A DNA stretch of 64,000 nt from Streptomyces hundungensis. GTDB taxonomy: Bacteria > Actinomycetota > Actinomycetes > Streptomycetales > Streptomycetaceae. Numbering within the stretch: position 1 is the stretch's first letter; every line of letters starts with the position of its first letter. The stretch lies in assembly GCF_003627815.1 (NCBI RefSeq), contig NZ_CP032698.1, forward strand, positions 1,674,001 through 1,738,000. The letters run 5' to 3'. The translations under genes and the position numbers were made by a program. The notes below the pieces were generated by a model. The model saw nothing but the letters and a program-made list of their open reading frames with translations, did not search any database and was not told the origin of the DNA. Shown one piece after another: positions 31,699 through 39,497 of this stretch.

Positions 31699-33684
31699 TC
31701 AGGGCGCGATGGAGGCCGACGCCCCTGTCAGGCCCTTCGTCACGTAAGCGCTCCCGAGCCAGGCCTCGTCGATCCGTAGCCGCTTGTAGCGGGTGGTGTC
31801 CGTGGACGCGGCGTAGGTGCTGGTCACCTCCAGGCGGACATGGCTGGTGGAGGTGGCCGGGAGGTCGATGAAGGCGACTCCTCTGGCGCTCGGCAGAGTG
31901 CCGGACGCGATCGCGCTCCCCCAGTGCTTGCCGTCCCCGCTGACGTACACCTTGTAGTCCTTGATACGCGCCGACTGCTCGGTGTCCGAACGGGCGTAAC
32001 TGACCGTATCCTCGCGCTGGTTGACGCCGAGATAGCGAACGGTCCTCGTCGTACCGAGCGCGAAGTCGAGCCGGACGGGGAGGGTTTTGGCGTTGTCCCA
32101 GTAGGTGAGGTGGTCCCCGTCGGCTGCTGCGGCCGCACCGTGGCCGTCCGTCGAGGGCGAGGCGCTCATCGTGTAGGTGGCGGGGTCGATGATTCCGGCA
32201 CGCCCTCGCGTGGTCACCTTGAAGACGGTGTCGTACGGGTCCCACCCGGACAGCCCCGTCAGGGTGAGGGCGCCGCCGGCTTGACGGTATGAAATCACCG
32301 CTCCTGTACGGAGGTTGGTGACGGCGGTTACCTGGTAGCCGTTGTCCCGCACTTGGAGTGTCGAGGTGCGGGGCGGGGTGATGACATGGATGTAGTGGAG
32401 CCTGGGGTCGGTCTTGCTCACGGTGGTGACCCCGTGGGCGCCGTCGTTCCAGAGCCCGGGCTTGAGGCCGCCGTACAGATAGCCGCCGCCTTCGACCCCG
32501 TGCAACGACTCCCACACCTCAGTCAGATAGCCGTTCGCGAAGTCGTTGAACGCCGCCTGGTTGGAGGGGAAGACGCCGTTCACCTGGGCCGTCTCCGCCA
32601 TGAGCGCCTTCACGGACGAACCGGCGTTGGTGATGAGCCGCCCGAGCGTGAGCTTCTTGTCCACGGCCGGATCGGAGCCGTCGTACCACCATGCCCCGGT
32701 CGCGGCAAGCTTGAAGTCGGCCTCGGTCAGGCGGGGTTGAGCGGTGTAGATCGCCTGGGGGTAGTCGTACGACGGCGTCATGCCCGTCTTCTGCTCGTTG
32801 CTGATCATGTCCATGATCGGCGTGTCTTCGTTGTTGTTGCTTAGCGTGCAGGCGGGGCACTTCTGGTAGATCTGCTCGTAGAGGTGGTGGCTCAGCCAGT
32901 AGTCGTTGTCGTTGTCGATCCAGAAACCGCCGAGGTCGGGGTAGCGGTTCATGACCTCGAAGAAGTTGTCGTAACTGAACTCCCCGAATCCTTCCCGGGC
33001 GGTCAGGTCGACCGTGCGTTTCTTGTACGTCGAGTAGCCGGCCGAGTCGAGCCACTCGTGGCCGCCGTCGGCGTGCCACTGGGGGTCGTCCGTCATGTAG
33101 AGGATGGTCTTGAGGCCCTTGGCCTTGGCGGCCGCGATCAGCTCGCCGAGGAAGTCCCGCTTGGTCGAACAACTGCCGGGGATCTTCGACGGCCAGGGCC
33201 GGGCGTAGCCGAGGCGACTGTGGAACGTGGCGAGCACCAGGTACTGGGCGTGCAGCTTGCGGGCCTCGTCGACCCAGTAGTCCGGGGTCCAGCCACCGGC
33301 CGTGACATCGGACTCCCAGGCGGAGCAACTGGTGTGGGCCGGAGCGGTCCGCTCCCCCCAGTGCAGGAAGAGGCCCGAGGTGGAGGCGCGCAGGAAGTCC
33401 TGGCGCGGGTTTTGAAGGTCGGCGCGGGCTGGTGCCTGGAGGGACAGCGCGCCGAGCACCAACGCCACCACGAGCAGAAGCCGCGCGGACCGGCGGGGGC
33501 GCTTGCGCGAGAGCGCTCTGCCGCGAAGGCATCCGGGCGGGGTGCTCGCGCCGGTTCGCGGTGAGAGCGCTCTCGCACCCTTACGCCTTGAGAGCGCTCT
33601 CGTGTCCGTACGCCTCGGGAGCGCTCTCCTGACTGGGCGCGTAGGGAGCGCTCTCGCGCCGGCCCATCTCAGGAGCGCTCTCAC
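31699..33684 (-). CDS. Secreted alpha-L-fucosidase-like protein (GH29) with discoidin-type C-terminus
   Basis: The catalytic barrel contains GLFLHWGERT, YLVLATFHSRLGYARPW and GGFWIDNDNDYW, the last supplying the likely nucleophilic aspartate of GH29. A C-terminal F5/8-type (discoidin) carbohydrate-binding domain spans about the last 150 residues. A signal-peptide core (ARLLLVVALVLGALSLQAPARA) precedes the barrel but follows an odd N-terminal extension of about 60 residues made of nine-residue RAL repeats. GTG 33684 is a tentative start because it overlaps the stop of a 21-codon leader frame; GTG 33810 or a start nearer the signal peptide remain possible. Confidence 0.82.
   Translation of the reverse strand: MRALLRWAGARALPTRPVRRALPRRTDTRALSRRKGARALSPRTGASTPPGCLRGRALSRKRPRRSARLLLVVALVLGALSLQAPARADLQNPRQDFLRASTSGLFLHWGERTAPAHTSCSAWESDVTAGGWTPDYWVDEARKLHAQYLVLATFHSRLGYARPWPSKIPGSCSTKRDFLGELIAAAKAKGLKTILYMTDDPQWHADGGHEWLDSAGYSTYKKRTVDLTAREGFGEFSYDNFFEVMNRYPDLGGFWIDNDNDYWLSHHLYEQIYQKCPACTLSNNNEDTPIMDMISNEQKTGMTPSYDYPQAIYTAQPRLTEADFKLAATGAWWYDGSDPAVDKKLTLGRLITNAGSSVKALMAETAQVNGVFPSNQAAFNDFANGYLTEVWESLHGVEGGGYLYGGLKPGLWNDGAHGVTTVSKTDPRLHYIHVITPPRTSTLQVRDNGYQVTAVTNLRTGAVISYRQAGGALTLTGLSGWDPYDTVFKVTTRGRAGIIDPATYTMSASPSTDGHGAAAAADGDHLTYWDNAKTLPVRLDFALGTTRTVRYLGVNQREDTVSYARSDTEQSARIKDYKVYVSGDGKHWGSAIASGTLPSARGVAFIDLPATSTSHVRLEVTSTYAASTDTTRYKRLRIDEAWLGSAYVTKGLTGASASIAP
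33509..33683. repeat. Phased array of six GAGAGCGCTCTC-type palindromes (27-bp spacing)
   Basis: AGCGCT cores are centred at 33514.5, 33568.5, 33595.5, 33622.5, 33649.5 and 33676.5, spacings 54, 27, 27, 27, 27. The missing slot at 33541.5 holds a degenerate GGGTGCTCGC. Copies at 33563 and 33590 are perfect 12/12. The array is in frame with, and encodes, nine-residue repeats (R-A-L-x-R) ahead of the fucosidase signal peptide. Confidence 0.85.
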
Positions 33685-33746
33685 CTCGGCCCGCCGAAGC
33701 CGTGTCCTCCGATGTCTGCCGCGAGTCGGCTTGAGGGGTCCTTCAT
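33681..33746 (-). CDS. Putative 21-codon leader peptide upstream of the fucosidase gene
   Basis: ATG 33746 follows AGGAAGG with a 9-10 nt spacer and encodes MKDPSSRLAADIGGHGFGGPR, ending TGA at 33681. The TGA overlaps a GTG (33684) in the fucosidase frame, GTGA, the geometry of translational coupling. It has no recognisable homology. It may be fortuitous. Confidence 0.35.
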   Translation of the reverse strand: MKDPSSRLAADIGGHGFGGPR

Positions 33747-34106
33747 GGACGTACCTGCCTTCCTGAGAGGTGGGGTTCAGGAGTGAGGGCGAGTCGGAGG
33801 TGAACGACACCTGCCTCCCCGATTGCCGCCGCGACAGGCACGATGCCGTTCACATGGATGACCGTTGTTCAGTCATCTGCCATAGCGTCGCGCCTTGTCG
33901 GGGCACGGTCAATGGTTCGGACGGAGAAGGTCGGAGCTGTGTCGGGTGGGCGGCGCGAGCAGGGCGGCCGGGTTCTCGAATGGTGCGTCGGAAGCCCGGT
34001 GGAGTCGCAGGTCAGCCGCGAGCCGAGAGGGCAGAGTGGGAATGTGAGACTCTCCTCGTTCGTTGACGGGAGGAGTACCAACCGACGACGTAAGGATCGA
34101 CCGCTC
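33747..34106. other. Divergent promoter region between fucosidase and aldo/keto reductase
   Basis: No gene was accepted here. A less G+C-rich stretch around 33850-33890 is a plausible promoter site. An open frame reaching upstream from the reductase has poor codon character before GTG 34107. Confidence 0.45.
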
Positions 34107-34943
34107 GTGAGCAAGGTCCCCTCCATCACCCTCAACAACGGCGTCGAGATGCCCCAGCTCGGTTTCGGTGTCTGGCAGGTGCCGGACGACGAGGCCGCGA
34201 AGGCGGTGGCCACGGCCATCGAGTCCGGGTACCGGAGCATCGACACCGCCGCGATCTACGAGAACGAGACGGGCACCGGCAAGGCCGTTGCCGGCTCAGG
34301 AGTCGCCCGCGAAGAGCTGTTCATCACGACGAAGCTCTGGAACTCGGAGCAGGGTTACGACGCGACCCTGCGCGCCTTCGACGCCTCCCTCGACAAGCTG
34401 GGCCTCGACTACGTCGACCTGTATCTGATCCACTGGCCGGTGCCGGCCAAGGACGCGTACGTCGACACCTTCCGCGCGTTCGAGAAGATCTACGAGGAGG
34501 GCCGGGCCAAGGCGATCGGCGTCTCCAACTTCCAGCCGGAGCACCTGAAGCGGTTGCTCGGCGAGACCTCTGTGGTGCCTGCCGTCAACCAGATCGAGCT
34601 GCACCCGCAGCTCGCGCAGGCCGAGTCGCGCGCTCTGCACGCCCAGCACTCCATCGCGACGGAAGCCTGGTCGCCGCTGGGCCAGGGCCGTGGGCTCCTG
34701 GAGGTCCCGACCGTCGTCGCGATCGCGCGCAAGCACGACCGCACCCCGGCGCAGGTCGTGCTGCGCTGGCACATCCAGCTGGGCAACGTGGTGATCCCGA
34801 AGTCCGTGACGCCGTCGCGGATCCAGGAGAACATCGACGTGTTCGGCTTCGAGCTCGACGCCGACGACCTGGCCGCGCTGGCCGCGCTCGACGAGGGCAA
34901 GCGGCTCGGTCCGAACCCGGCGGAGTTCAACCTCGGTGCCTGA
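34107..34943 (+). CDS. Aldo/keto reductase
   Basis: This 278-residue protein has the AKR catalytic tetrad: Asp in YRSIDTAAIYENE (with the Tyr), Lys in ITTKLW and His in LIHWPVP. VIPKSVTPSRIQENIDVF is the NADPH-binding loop. The closest type is the 2,5-diketo-D-gluconate reductase-like group, which reduces aldehydes and ketones. GTG 34107 is chosen because the conserved N-terminus (VPSITLNNGVEMPQLGFG) begins there. A strong terminator follows. Confidence 0.92.
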   Translation: MSKVPSITLNNGVEMPQLGFGVWQVPDDEAAKAVATAIESGYRSIDTAAIYENETGTGKAVAGSGVAREELFITTKLWNSEQGYDATLRAFDASLDKLGLDYVDLYLIHWPVPAKDAYVDTFRAFEKIYEEGRAKAIGVSNFQPEHLKRLLGETSVVPAVNQIELHPQLAQAESRALHAQHSIATEAWSPLGQGRGLLEVPTVVAIARKHDRTPAQVVLRWHIQLGNVVIPKSVTPSRIQENIDVFGFELDADDLAALAALDEGKRLGPNPAEFNLGA

Positions 34944-35028
34944 CCGACCGGCGACCGAGGGGGCTGCCTGGGCAGCCGCATGGACATCCGCATGAGTAGT
35001 CGCCCAGGGATCTGATCAGCGCATCACG

Positions 35029-35068
35029 AAGGGGCGTCGTCCGAATGACTCGGACGACGCCCCTTTTG
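35029..35068 (+). terminator. Rho-independent terminator of the aldo/keto reductase gene
   Basis: AAGGGGCGTCGTCCGA (35029-35044) pairs perfectly with TCGGACGACGCCCCTT (35050-35065) around a 5-nt loop and is followed by more T residues. It is the strongest classical terminator in the window. Confidence 0.92.
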
Positions 35069-35238
35069 TCGTTTTCCGATTTTGGTTGGTCAGCCACCTG
35101 CCAAAAATGTTCATTCAAGTACGTCACTCAGGCAAAGCGTTCGACATCATGCGCTAAACGCTCTTGTCCTGCGCATGACCCTCCGGATGGGATCACGAGG
35201 ACCGCCCCGCGCGGCTTCACCCCACACAGGGAGCATTC

Positions 35239-36624
35239 ATGCGCATAGCCCTCCCCCGGACCCGTACCGCGGCTGCGACAGTCGGGGCCACCGCCCTTGC
35301 CGCCGCCGCGGTGATGGCCACCCCGCTGTCCGGGTCCGCCACTGCCGCACCTGCCGTCCCGCAGGTCAAGCCCGTCCCGGCCGTCGCCGGACACCAGCTC
35401 GCCCACTCGACCAGCGGCCCGCTCACCAGCGAGCAGTGCCAGGCCAAGTGGAAGATCGCCTGCTACGGCCCGTTGCAGTACCGCCAGGCGTACAACCTCA
35501 ACCCGCTCTACAAGGCGGGCATCACCGGCAAGGGCCGCACGATCGTGATCGTGGACTCCTTCGGCTCGCCGACGATCCAGCACGACCTGGACGTGTACAG
35601 CAAGCAGTACGGGATCCCGAGCAGCAAGGTCGACGTGGTCAAGTGGGGCAACGTCCCCGCCTGGGACCCGAAGAACAAGGACATGACCGGCTGGGCCGGA
35701 GAGTCCACGCTCGACGTCGAGATGGCCCATGCGGTGGCCCCGGACGCGAAGATCGTCCTGGTGGAGACCGCGGTCGCCGAGACCGAGGGCGTCACCGGCC
35801 TGCCCGAGATGATGGACGCCGAGAAGCACCTCATCGACCGCGGCATCGGCGACGTCATCAGCCAGAGCTTCGGCGCCACGGAGAACACCTTCCCCGGCTT
35901 CGACAAGGGCGACTTCTCCAGCATCAAGAACCTGCGGTACGCGTTCAAGGACGCGGCCGCGCACGGCGTGACCGTGCTCGCCTCCTCCGGTGACGGCGGC
36001 GCCACCGACAACACGGCGGACGGCAGCGGCTACTACAAGGAGCGCGTCAACTCCTGGCCCTCCTCCGACCCGCTGGTCACCTCCATCGGCGGCACCCAGC
36101 TGCACCTGGACGACAAGGGCAATCGCCTCAGCCCTGAGAGCGTTTACAACGACAACGGGGCGGGCGGCGGCGGTCAGTCGCACGTCTTCGAGCGCCCGTC
36201 CTACCAGGATGGCGTGCGCGGCGCCGTCGGCAACCGGCGCGGCACCCCCGACATCTCGATGGCGGCCGCGGTCAACGGCGGCGCGTGGGTGTACTCCAGC
36301 TACGACCCGACCGCCGTCGGCTGGGACGTGTCCGGCGGTACGAGTGAGGCGGCCCCGCTGTTCTCCGGCATCGTCGCCCTCGCCGACCAGGCCGCGGGCC
36401 ACCGCCTGGGCAACATCAACGACGCGCTGTACTCGCTGTACAAGCACCAGGGCTACAAGCCCGGCTCCGGCCTCGTGGACGTCAACGACGGCACGAACAA
36501 CAGCTACGCGGGCGTCACCGGCTACACCGCGGTGAAGGGCTACGACATGGCGACCGGCGTCGGCACGATCGACGCGGCCCGCTTCGTGACCGCACTGGCC
36601 CACGAGAGCCGCCGACACCACTGA
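35239..36624 (+). CDS. Secreted S53-family serine-carboxyl peptidase (sedolisin-like)
   Basis: This 461-residue protein has a signal peptide (about 1-37) and directly a sedolisin catalytic domain. Glu155 and Asp159 are in GWAGESTLDVEMAHA, the oxyanion Asp in ASSGDGG (about 250) and Ser369 in GGTSEAAP. The usual about 180-residue pro-kumamolisin activation domain is absent; only about 50 residues separate the signal and the core. A GGGAG site precedes the ATG. Such enzymes digest proteins outside the cell at low pH. A second S53 gene lies at 46206. Confidence 0.93.
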   Translation: MRIALPRTRTAAATVGATALAAAAVMATPLSGSATAAPAVPQVKPVPAVAGHQLAHSTSGPLTSEQCQAKWKIACYGPLQYRQAYNLNPLYKAGITGKGRTIVIVDSFGSPTIQHDLDVYSKQYGIPSSKVDVVKWGNVPAWDPKNKDMTGWAGESTLDVEMAHAVAPDAKIVLVETAVAETEGVTGLPEMMDAEKHLIDRGIGDVISQSFGATENTFPGFDKGDFSSIKNLRYAFKDAAAHGVTVLASSGDGGATDNTADGSGYYKERVNSWPSSDPLVTSIGGTQLHLDDKGNRLSPESVYNDNGAGGGGQSHVFERPSYQDGVRGAVGNRRGTPDISMAAAVNGGAWVYSSYDPTAVGWDVSGGTSEAAPLFSGIVALADQAAGHRLGNINDALYSLYKHQGYKPGSGLVDVNDGTNNSYAGVTGYTAVKGYDMATGVGTIDAARFVTALAHESRRHH

Positions 36625-36974
36625 CGGCCCGCGCGGCCGGGGGTGGGTGACCGCGCCGGGACGCGGAAGCCGCCATCAGCGACCGGCCGCCGTCCCGCGC
36701 CCTCACGGTCGTGAGTGGAGTGCGCTCCGGTCATGACGACGCCGCCGCCCGATACCTCCGGGCGGCGGCGTCCTCGCGTCCGCAGACGTCCTCGCACCGC
36801 GCACGTCTTGGGCGTCGCGTGCCGGACACCGCGCGGGGTCACGGCGTTGTACTGGCCCCAAGTGCCCTGGGGTTGACCCCGGGCGGCGACCACGACCGTG
36901 CCCTGCGGAGCACCAACTACGCCTTGCCGTAAGGAAGTTGTAGGTGTCGGCAGGGCGTCATGGCGACCCCGGAG
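36625..36974. other. Intergenic region after the S53 peptidase
   Basis: Holds a small hairpin (CTCACG/CGTGAG near 36701-36714) and a strong hairpin at 36738. The remainder to the TetR stop has no gene that could be supported. Confidence 0.5.
36738..36772 (+). terminator. GC-rich terminator hairpin after the S53 peptidase
   Basis: GACGCCGCCGCCCG (36738-36751) and CGGGCGGCGGCGTC (36759-36772) form a perfect 14-bp stem with a 7-nt loop, 114 bp past the peptidase stop. No T-run. Confidence 0.75.
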
Positions 36975-37805
36975 TCACTCCTCCCCCAGGTCTCGGTAGC
37001 CCGCCAGGATGAAGTCGACTGTGCGGTCGAAGCGGGCCGCGAAGTCGAGGCCGGCGCGGGTCGCCGTCACCTCGGCGAGCAGCGGGAAGCGCTTCGGGTC
37101 CGGCGCGGCGTCGTCGAGGTCGGGGGCGTCCGTACGTTCGCCCGGGGTGCGGCCGGCTTCGGCGAGGGTGTGGCCGATCACGAACGTGGCAAGGGCGTTG
37201 ATGACGTCCATCGCTCGGCCGAGCCCGAGGCCCGCGTCCGTCAGGGCGGCCAACCACTCCTCCAACAGGTCGAGATCATCGGCGGAGCTCAGCGGGCGGG
37301 TGGCGACGAGCGGCAACACCCCTGGGTGCCGCAGGAGTTCGCCCCGTAGCCCGACAGCGAAGGCACGGGCCCATCCGGTCCAGTCACCCCCGCCCACGCC
37401 GGAGCCCAAGCTGGATCTGGAGCCCGAGACCGAGTCCGAGCCGGAGCCGGAGTCTGAGCCGGAATCTGAGCCCGAGCCGAAGCCCGAGTCGGCGCCCGCG
37501 CCCGAGTCCGCGCCCGCGCCCGAGTCGGCGGCAGCAGCCCGCCCCTCGCGCGCGGAGGAAGACGCGGTGCCGCCCGGTGGTAGTCCCATCGCGGCCCGGC
37601 GGACGACTCGGCCGACCAGCGAGTCCAGCAACTCGCCCTTGTTTCCCACATGGTGATAGAGCGTCATTGCCTCCACGCCGAGCTCGGCGCCGAGCTTGCG
37701 CATGGTGAGGGCGGCGACGCCTTCGCGGTCGACGAGGTCCAGCGCCGCGTCGAGTACCCGCTCGCGGCTGAGCCCCGCCTTGGGCCGTGCTCGCCGGTCG
37801 GCCAT
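36975..37805 (-). CDS. TetR-family regulator with an Asp/Ser/Gly-repeat insert
   Basis: This 276-residue protein has an N-terminal TetR HTH (about 12-58: RERVLDAALDLVDREGVAALTMRKLGAELGVEAMTLYHHV) and a TetR_C ligand domain resembling that of tetracycline-type repressors. Between them lies an insert of about 50 residues rich in (G/D)S dipeptides (GADSGAGADSGFGSGSDSGSD...) encoded by simple repeats at 37410-37540, atypical for the family. It is divergent from 37994 with two identical 13-bp operators in the gap. Confidence 0.88.
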   Translation of the reverse strand: MADRRARPKAGLSRERVLDAALDLVDREGVAALTMRKLGAELGVEAMTLYHHVGNKGELLDSLVGRVVRRAAMGLPPGGTASSSAREGRAAAADSGAGADSGAGADSGFGSGSDSGSDSGSGSDSVSGSRSSLGSGVGGGDWTGWARAFAVGLRGELLRHPGVLPLVATRPLSSADDLDLLEEWLAALTDAGLGLGRAMDVINALATFVIGHTLAEAGRTPGERTDAPDLDDAAPDPKRFPLLAEVTATRAGLDFAARFDRTVDFILAGYRDLGEE

Positions 37806-37856
37806 CAGTCTCTCCTCGCGTCCGTCCTGCTGCGTCGCAGAAGCCCCTTGACGATT

Positions 37857-37906
37857 CTTACGTCGTAAGGGCACTCTATCCCCAGCCGGGAAACTTACGT
37901 CGTAAG
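37857..37906. promoter_or_regulatory. Two identical TetR operators
   Basis: CTTACGTCGTAAG occurs exactly at 37857-37869 and 37894-37906 (37 bp apart). Each is a 6-bp-arm palindrome around T. The sites lie 52 bp from the TetR start and 88 bp from the divergent small gene, fitting repression of both. Confidence 0.8.
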
Positions 37907-37993
37907 AATCCTTCCGGCGCACACCCGCACACCCGCACCCCGCACCCGGGGCCCGGCACTTCAACAGGGCCGGCCACGACTGGAGGTAACACC

Positions 37994-38314
37994 ATGCTGA
38001 TCGGTACTTCTCTGCGCCGCCTCAACGACGGAGTCGACTACGCCACCTTCCGCAAGGCGTGGCTGCCCGACGAGGCCATCCCCGGTGACCCGCGCCGGGT
38101 GTTGAGCGCTCTCAGCCTCGACGACCCGCAGGAGATCCTGACCTGTGCGCTGATCGACGCGGAACCCGCCGACATCCCCGTATGGATGGAGCGCATCGCG
38201 GCCGGCGAACAGCGCCGCATGGACCGTCTGGCTGGCCTGGTCGGCCCCTCGCTCGGCGGCGGGGTGTTCCGAGTGGTCGGCGACGACGACCTGTCCCGGC
38301 TCATCCGGGCGTGA
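37994..38314 (+). CDS. Small conserved protein, probable TetR target
   Basis: This 106-residue protein starts MLIGTSLRRLNDGVDYATFRKAW after a GGAGG site. Its pattern suggests a ferredoxin-like/dimeric alpha-beta-barrel fold, but no family could be named with certainty. It is the only gene divergent from the TetR regulator and so its likely target. A 10/12 copy of the iterated palindrome (38102-38113) is in the gene, read L-S-A-L-S. Confidence 0.75.
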   Translation: MLIGTSLRRLNDGVDYATFRKAWLPDEAIPGDPRRVLSALSLDDPQEILTCALIDAEPADIPVWMERIAAGEQRRMDRLAGLVGPSLGGGVFRVVGDDDLSRLIRA

Positions 38315-38354
38315 GACATCGTCGGGCCCTCGGGGACGGCTGCTCCTTGGGGGC

Positions 38355-38368
38355 GAGAGCGCGCTCTC
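38355..38368. repeat. Expanded variant of the iterated palindrome
   Basis: GAGAGCGCGCTCTC is the common palindrome with two extra central bases (GC), still perfectly symmetric. It lies in the 75-bp gap between two convergent genes and could also form a short terminator stem. Confidence 0.6.
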
Positions 38369-38389
38369 AGGCGGCGTCGGCTCTCACCT

Positions 38390-39388
38390 TCACCTGCCGC
38401 CTGCGTTGACTCCGGTCGCCGCCGTTCCGCCGCCGCCCAGCGTGCGGTGTTCCTGTGGGCTGATGCCACGGACTCGTTTGAAGGCGGCGCTCAGCGCGAA
38501 CGCGCCGCTGTATCCGACCTGGCGGGCGATGGCTTCGACGGTGGCGTCAGTCTCCCGCAGTCGGTCGGCGGCGAGCGCCAGGCGCCAGCCGGTCAGATAC
38601 GCCATCGGCGGCTCCCCCACCAACTCGGTGAAGCGGCGCGCGAATCCGGCCCGTGACACCCCGCACTTCGCGGCGAGCGAGGCCACCGTCCAGGGATGGG
38701 CCGGGCTGTTCTGCACGAGCCGCAGCGCGGGTCCGACCACCGGGTCTCCCATCGCCCGGTACCAGGCGGGCGCGTCGGCGCCGGGGCGCGAGAACCAGGA
38801 GCGCAGTACCGCGATGAGGAGCAGATCGAGGAGCCGGTCCAGGACGACGCTCTGTCCGGGTTCGTCGCGTGAGATCTCGTCGTCGAGCAGCGGCATCAGC
38901 GAACGGTTCCACTCCCGCGAGGACAGGCGCAGCACCGGGGGCAACGCGCCGAGGAGTCGTCCGCTGATCTCACCCTCCATCAGATAGGTGCCGACCAGCA
39001 TGGTCGCCGAGCCGTTCGGGGCGTTGCCCCAGGTGCGTATGCCCAGGTCCATGGAGGTTGAGAGCGCTTCCCCGCGCAGTGTGGTGCAGACGCCGCCGGG
39101 GCCGATGCGTGCGAACGGGGCGAGATCCGGGGCGTGGGCGACGGTGTACGGGTCGGGGCCGCGCACGATGACGATGTCGCCGGGGCCGATGTGCACGGCG
39201 TCGCCATCGCCGCCGCCGTCACCGCTGTCCCCGTCGCGCACGATCCAGGCCTCGCCGGCCGTCATCGACATCAGGCAGATCGGCGCGCGGTCCTCGATCC
39301 GTACGGACCAGGGCGGCTCCATGACCATGCGCATCAGGAAGGCCCCCCGGGCCCGCGGTCCGTCGAGCAGTCCGGCGAGTGCGTCCAT
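38390..39388 (-). CDS. AraC-family transcriptional regulator with cupin sensor
   Basis: This 332-residue protein has an N-terminal cupin-type ligand domain (about 10-180) and a C-terminal double HTH (about 220-320: VASLAAKCGVSRAGFARRFTELVG and VEAIARQVGYSGAFALSAAFKRVRGISPQEHR). It is divergent from the NAD(P)-binding reductase at 39495 and probably activates or represses it. ATG 39388 is chosen because the conserved start MDALAGLLDGPRARGAF begins there. Confidence 0.88.
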   Translation of the reverse strand: MDALAGLLDGPRARGAFLMRMVMEPPWSVRIEDRAPICLMSMTAGEAWIVRDGDSGDGGGDGDAVHIGPGDIVIVRGPDPYTVAHAPDLAPFARIGPGGVCTTLRGEALSTSMDLGIRTWGNAPNGSATMLVGTYLMEGEISGRLLGALPPVLRLSSREWNRSLMPLLDDEISRDEPGQSVVLDRLLDLLLIAVLRSWFSRPGADAPAWYRAMGDPVVGPALRLVQNSPAHPWTVASLAAKCGVSRAGFARRFTELVGEPPMAYLTGWRLALAADRLRETDATVEAIARQVGYSGAFALSAAFKRVRGISPQEHRTLGGGGTAATGVNAGGR

Positions 39389-39451
39389 GGGGTCAGCGTA
39401 AAGGGAGCCCGGCGGGCGGGTTGTTGGACGGACGCGTATGGGGGCTGGCCT

Positions 39452-39497
39452 TTGACGCATGGAGAGTCCAGGGGCGGGCGGCGACGCTTGACGCATG
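39452..39497. promoter_or_regulatory. Two TTGACGCATG direct repeats before the NmrA-like gene
   Basis: TTGACGCATG occurs at 39452-39461 and 39488-39497, 36 bp apart; the second includes the start ATG. Direct repeats are typical of AraC-family sites, and the AraC gene is divergent here. This is only a candidate. Confidence 0.35.

Noticed and set aside
33509..33683. CRISPR-like array of palindromes
   Set aside because: The repeats are only 10-12 bp with about 15-bp spacers and are in frame with a protein; no cas genes nearby.
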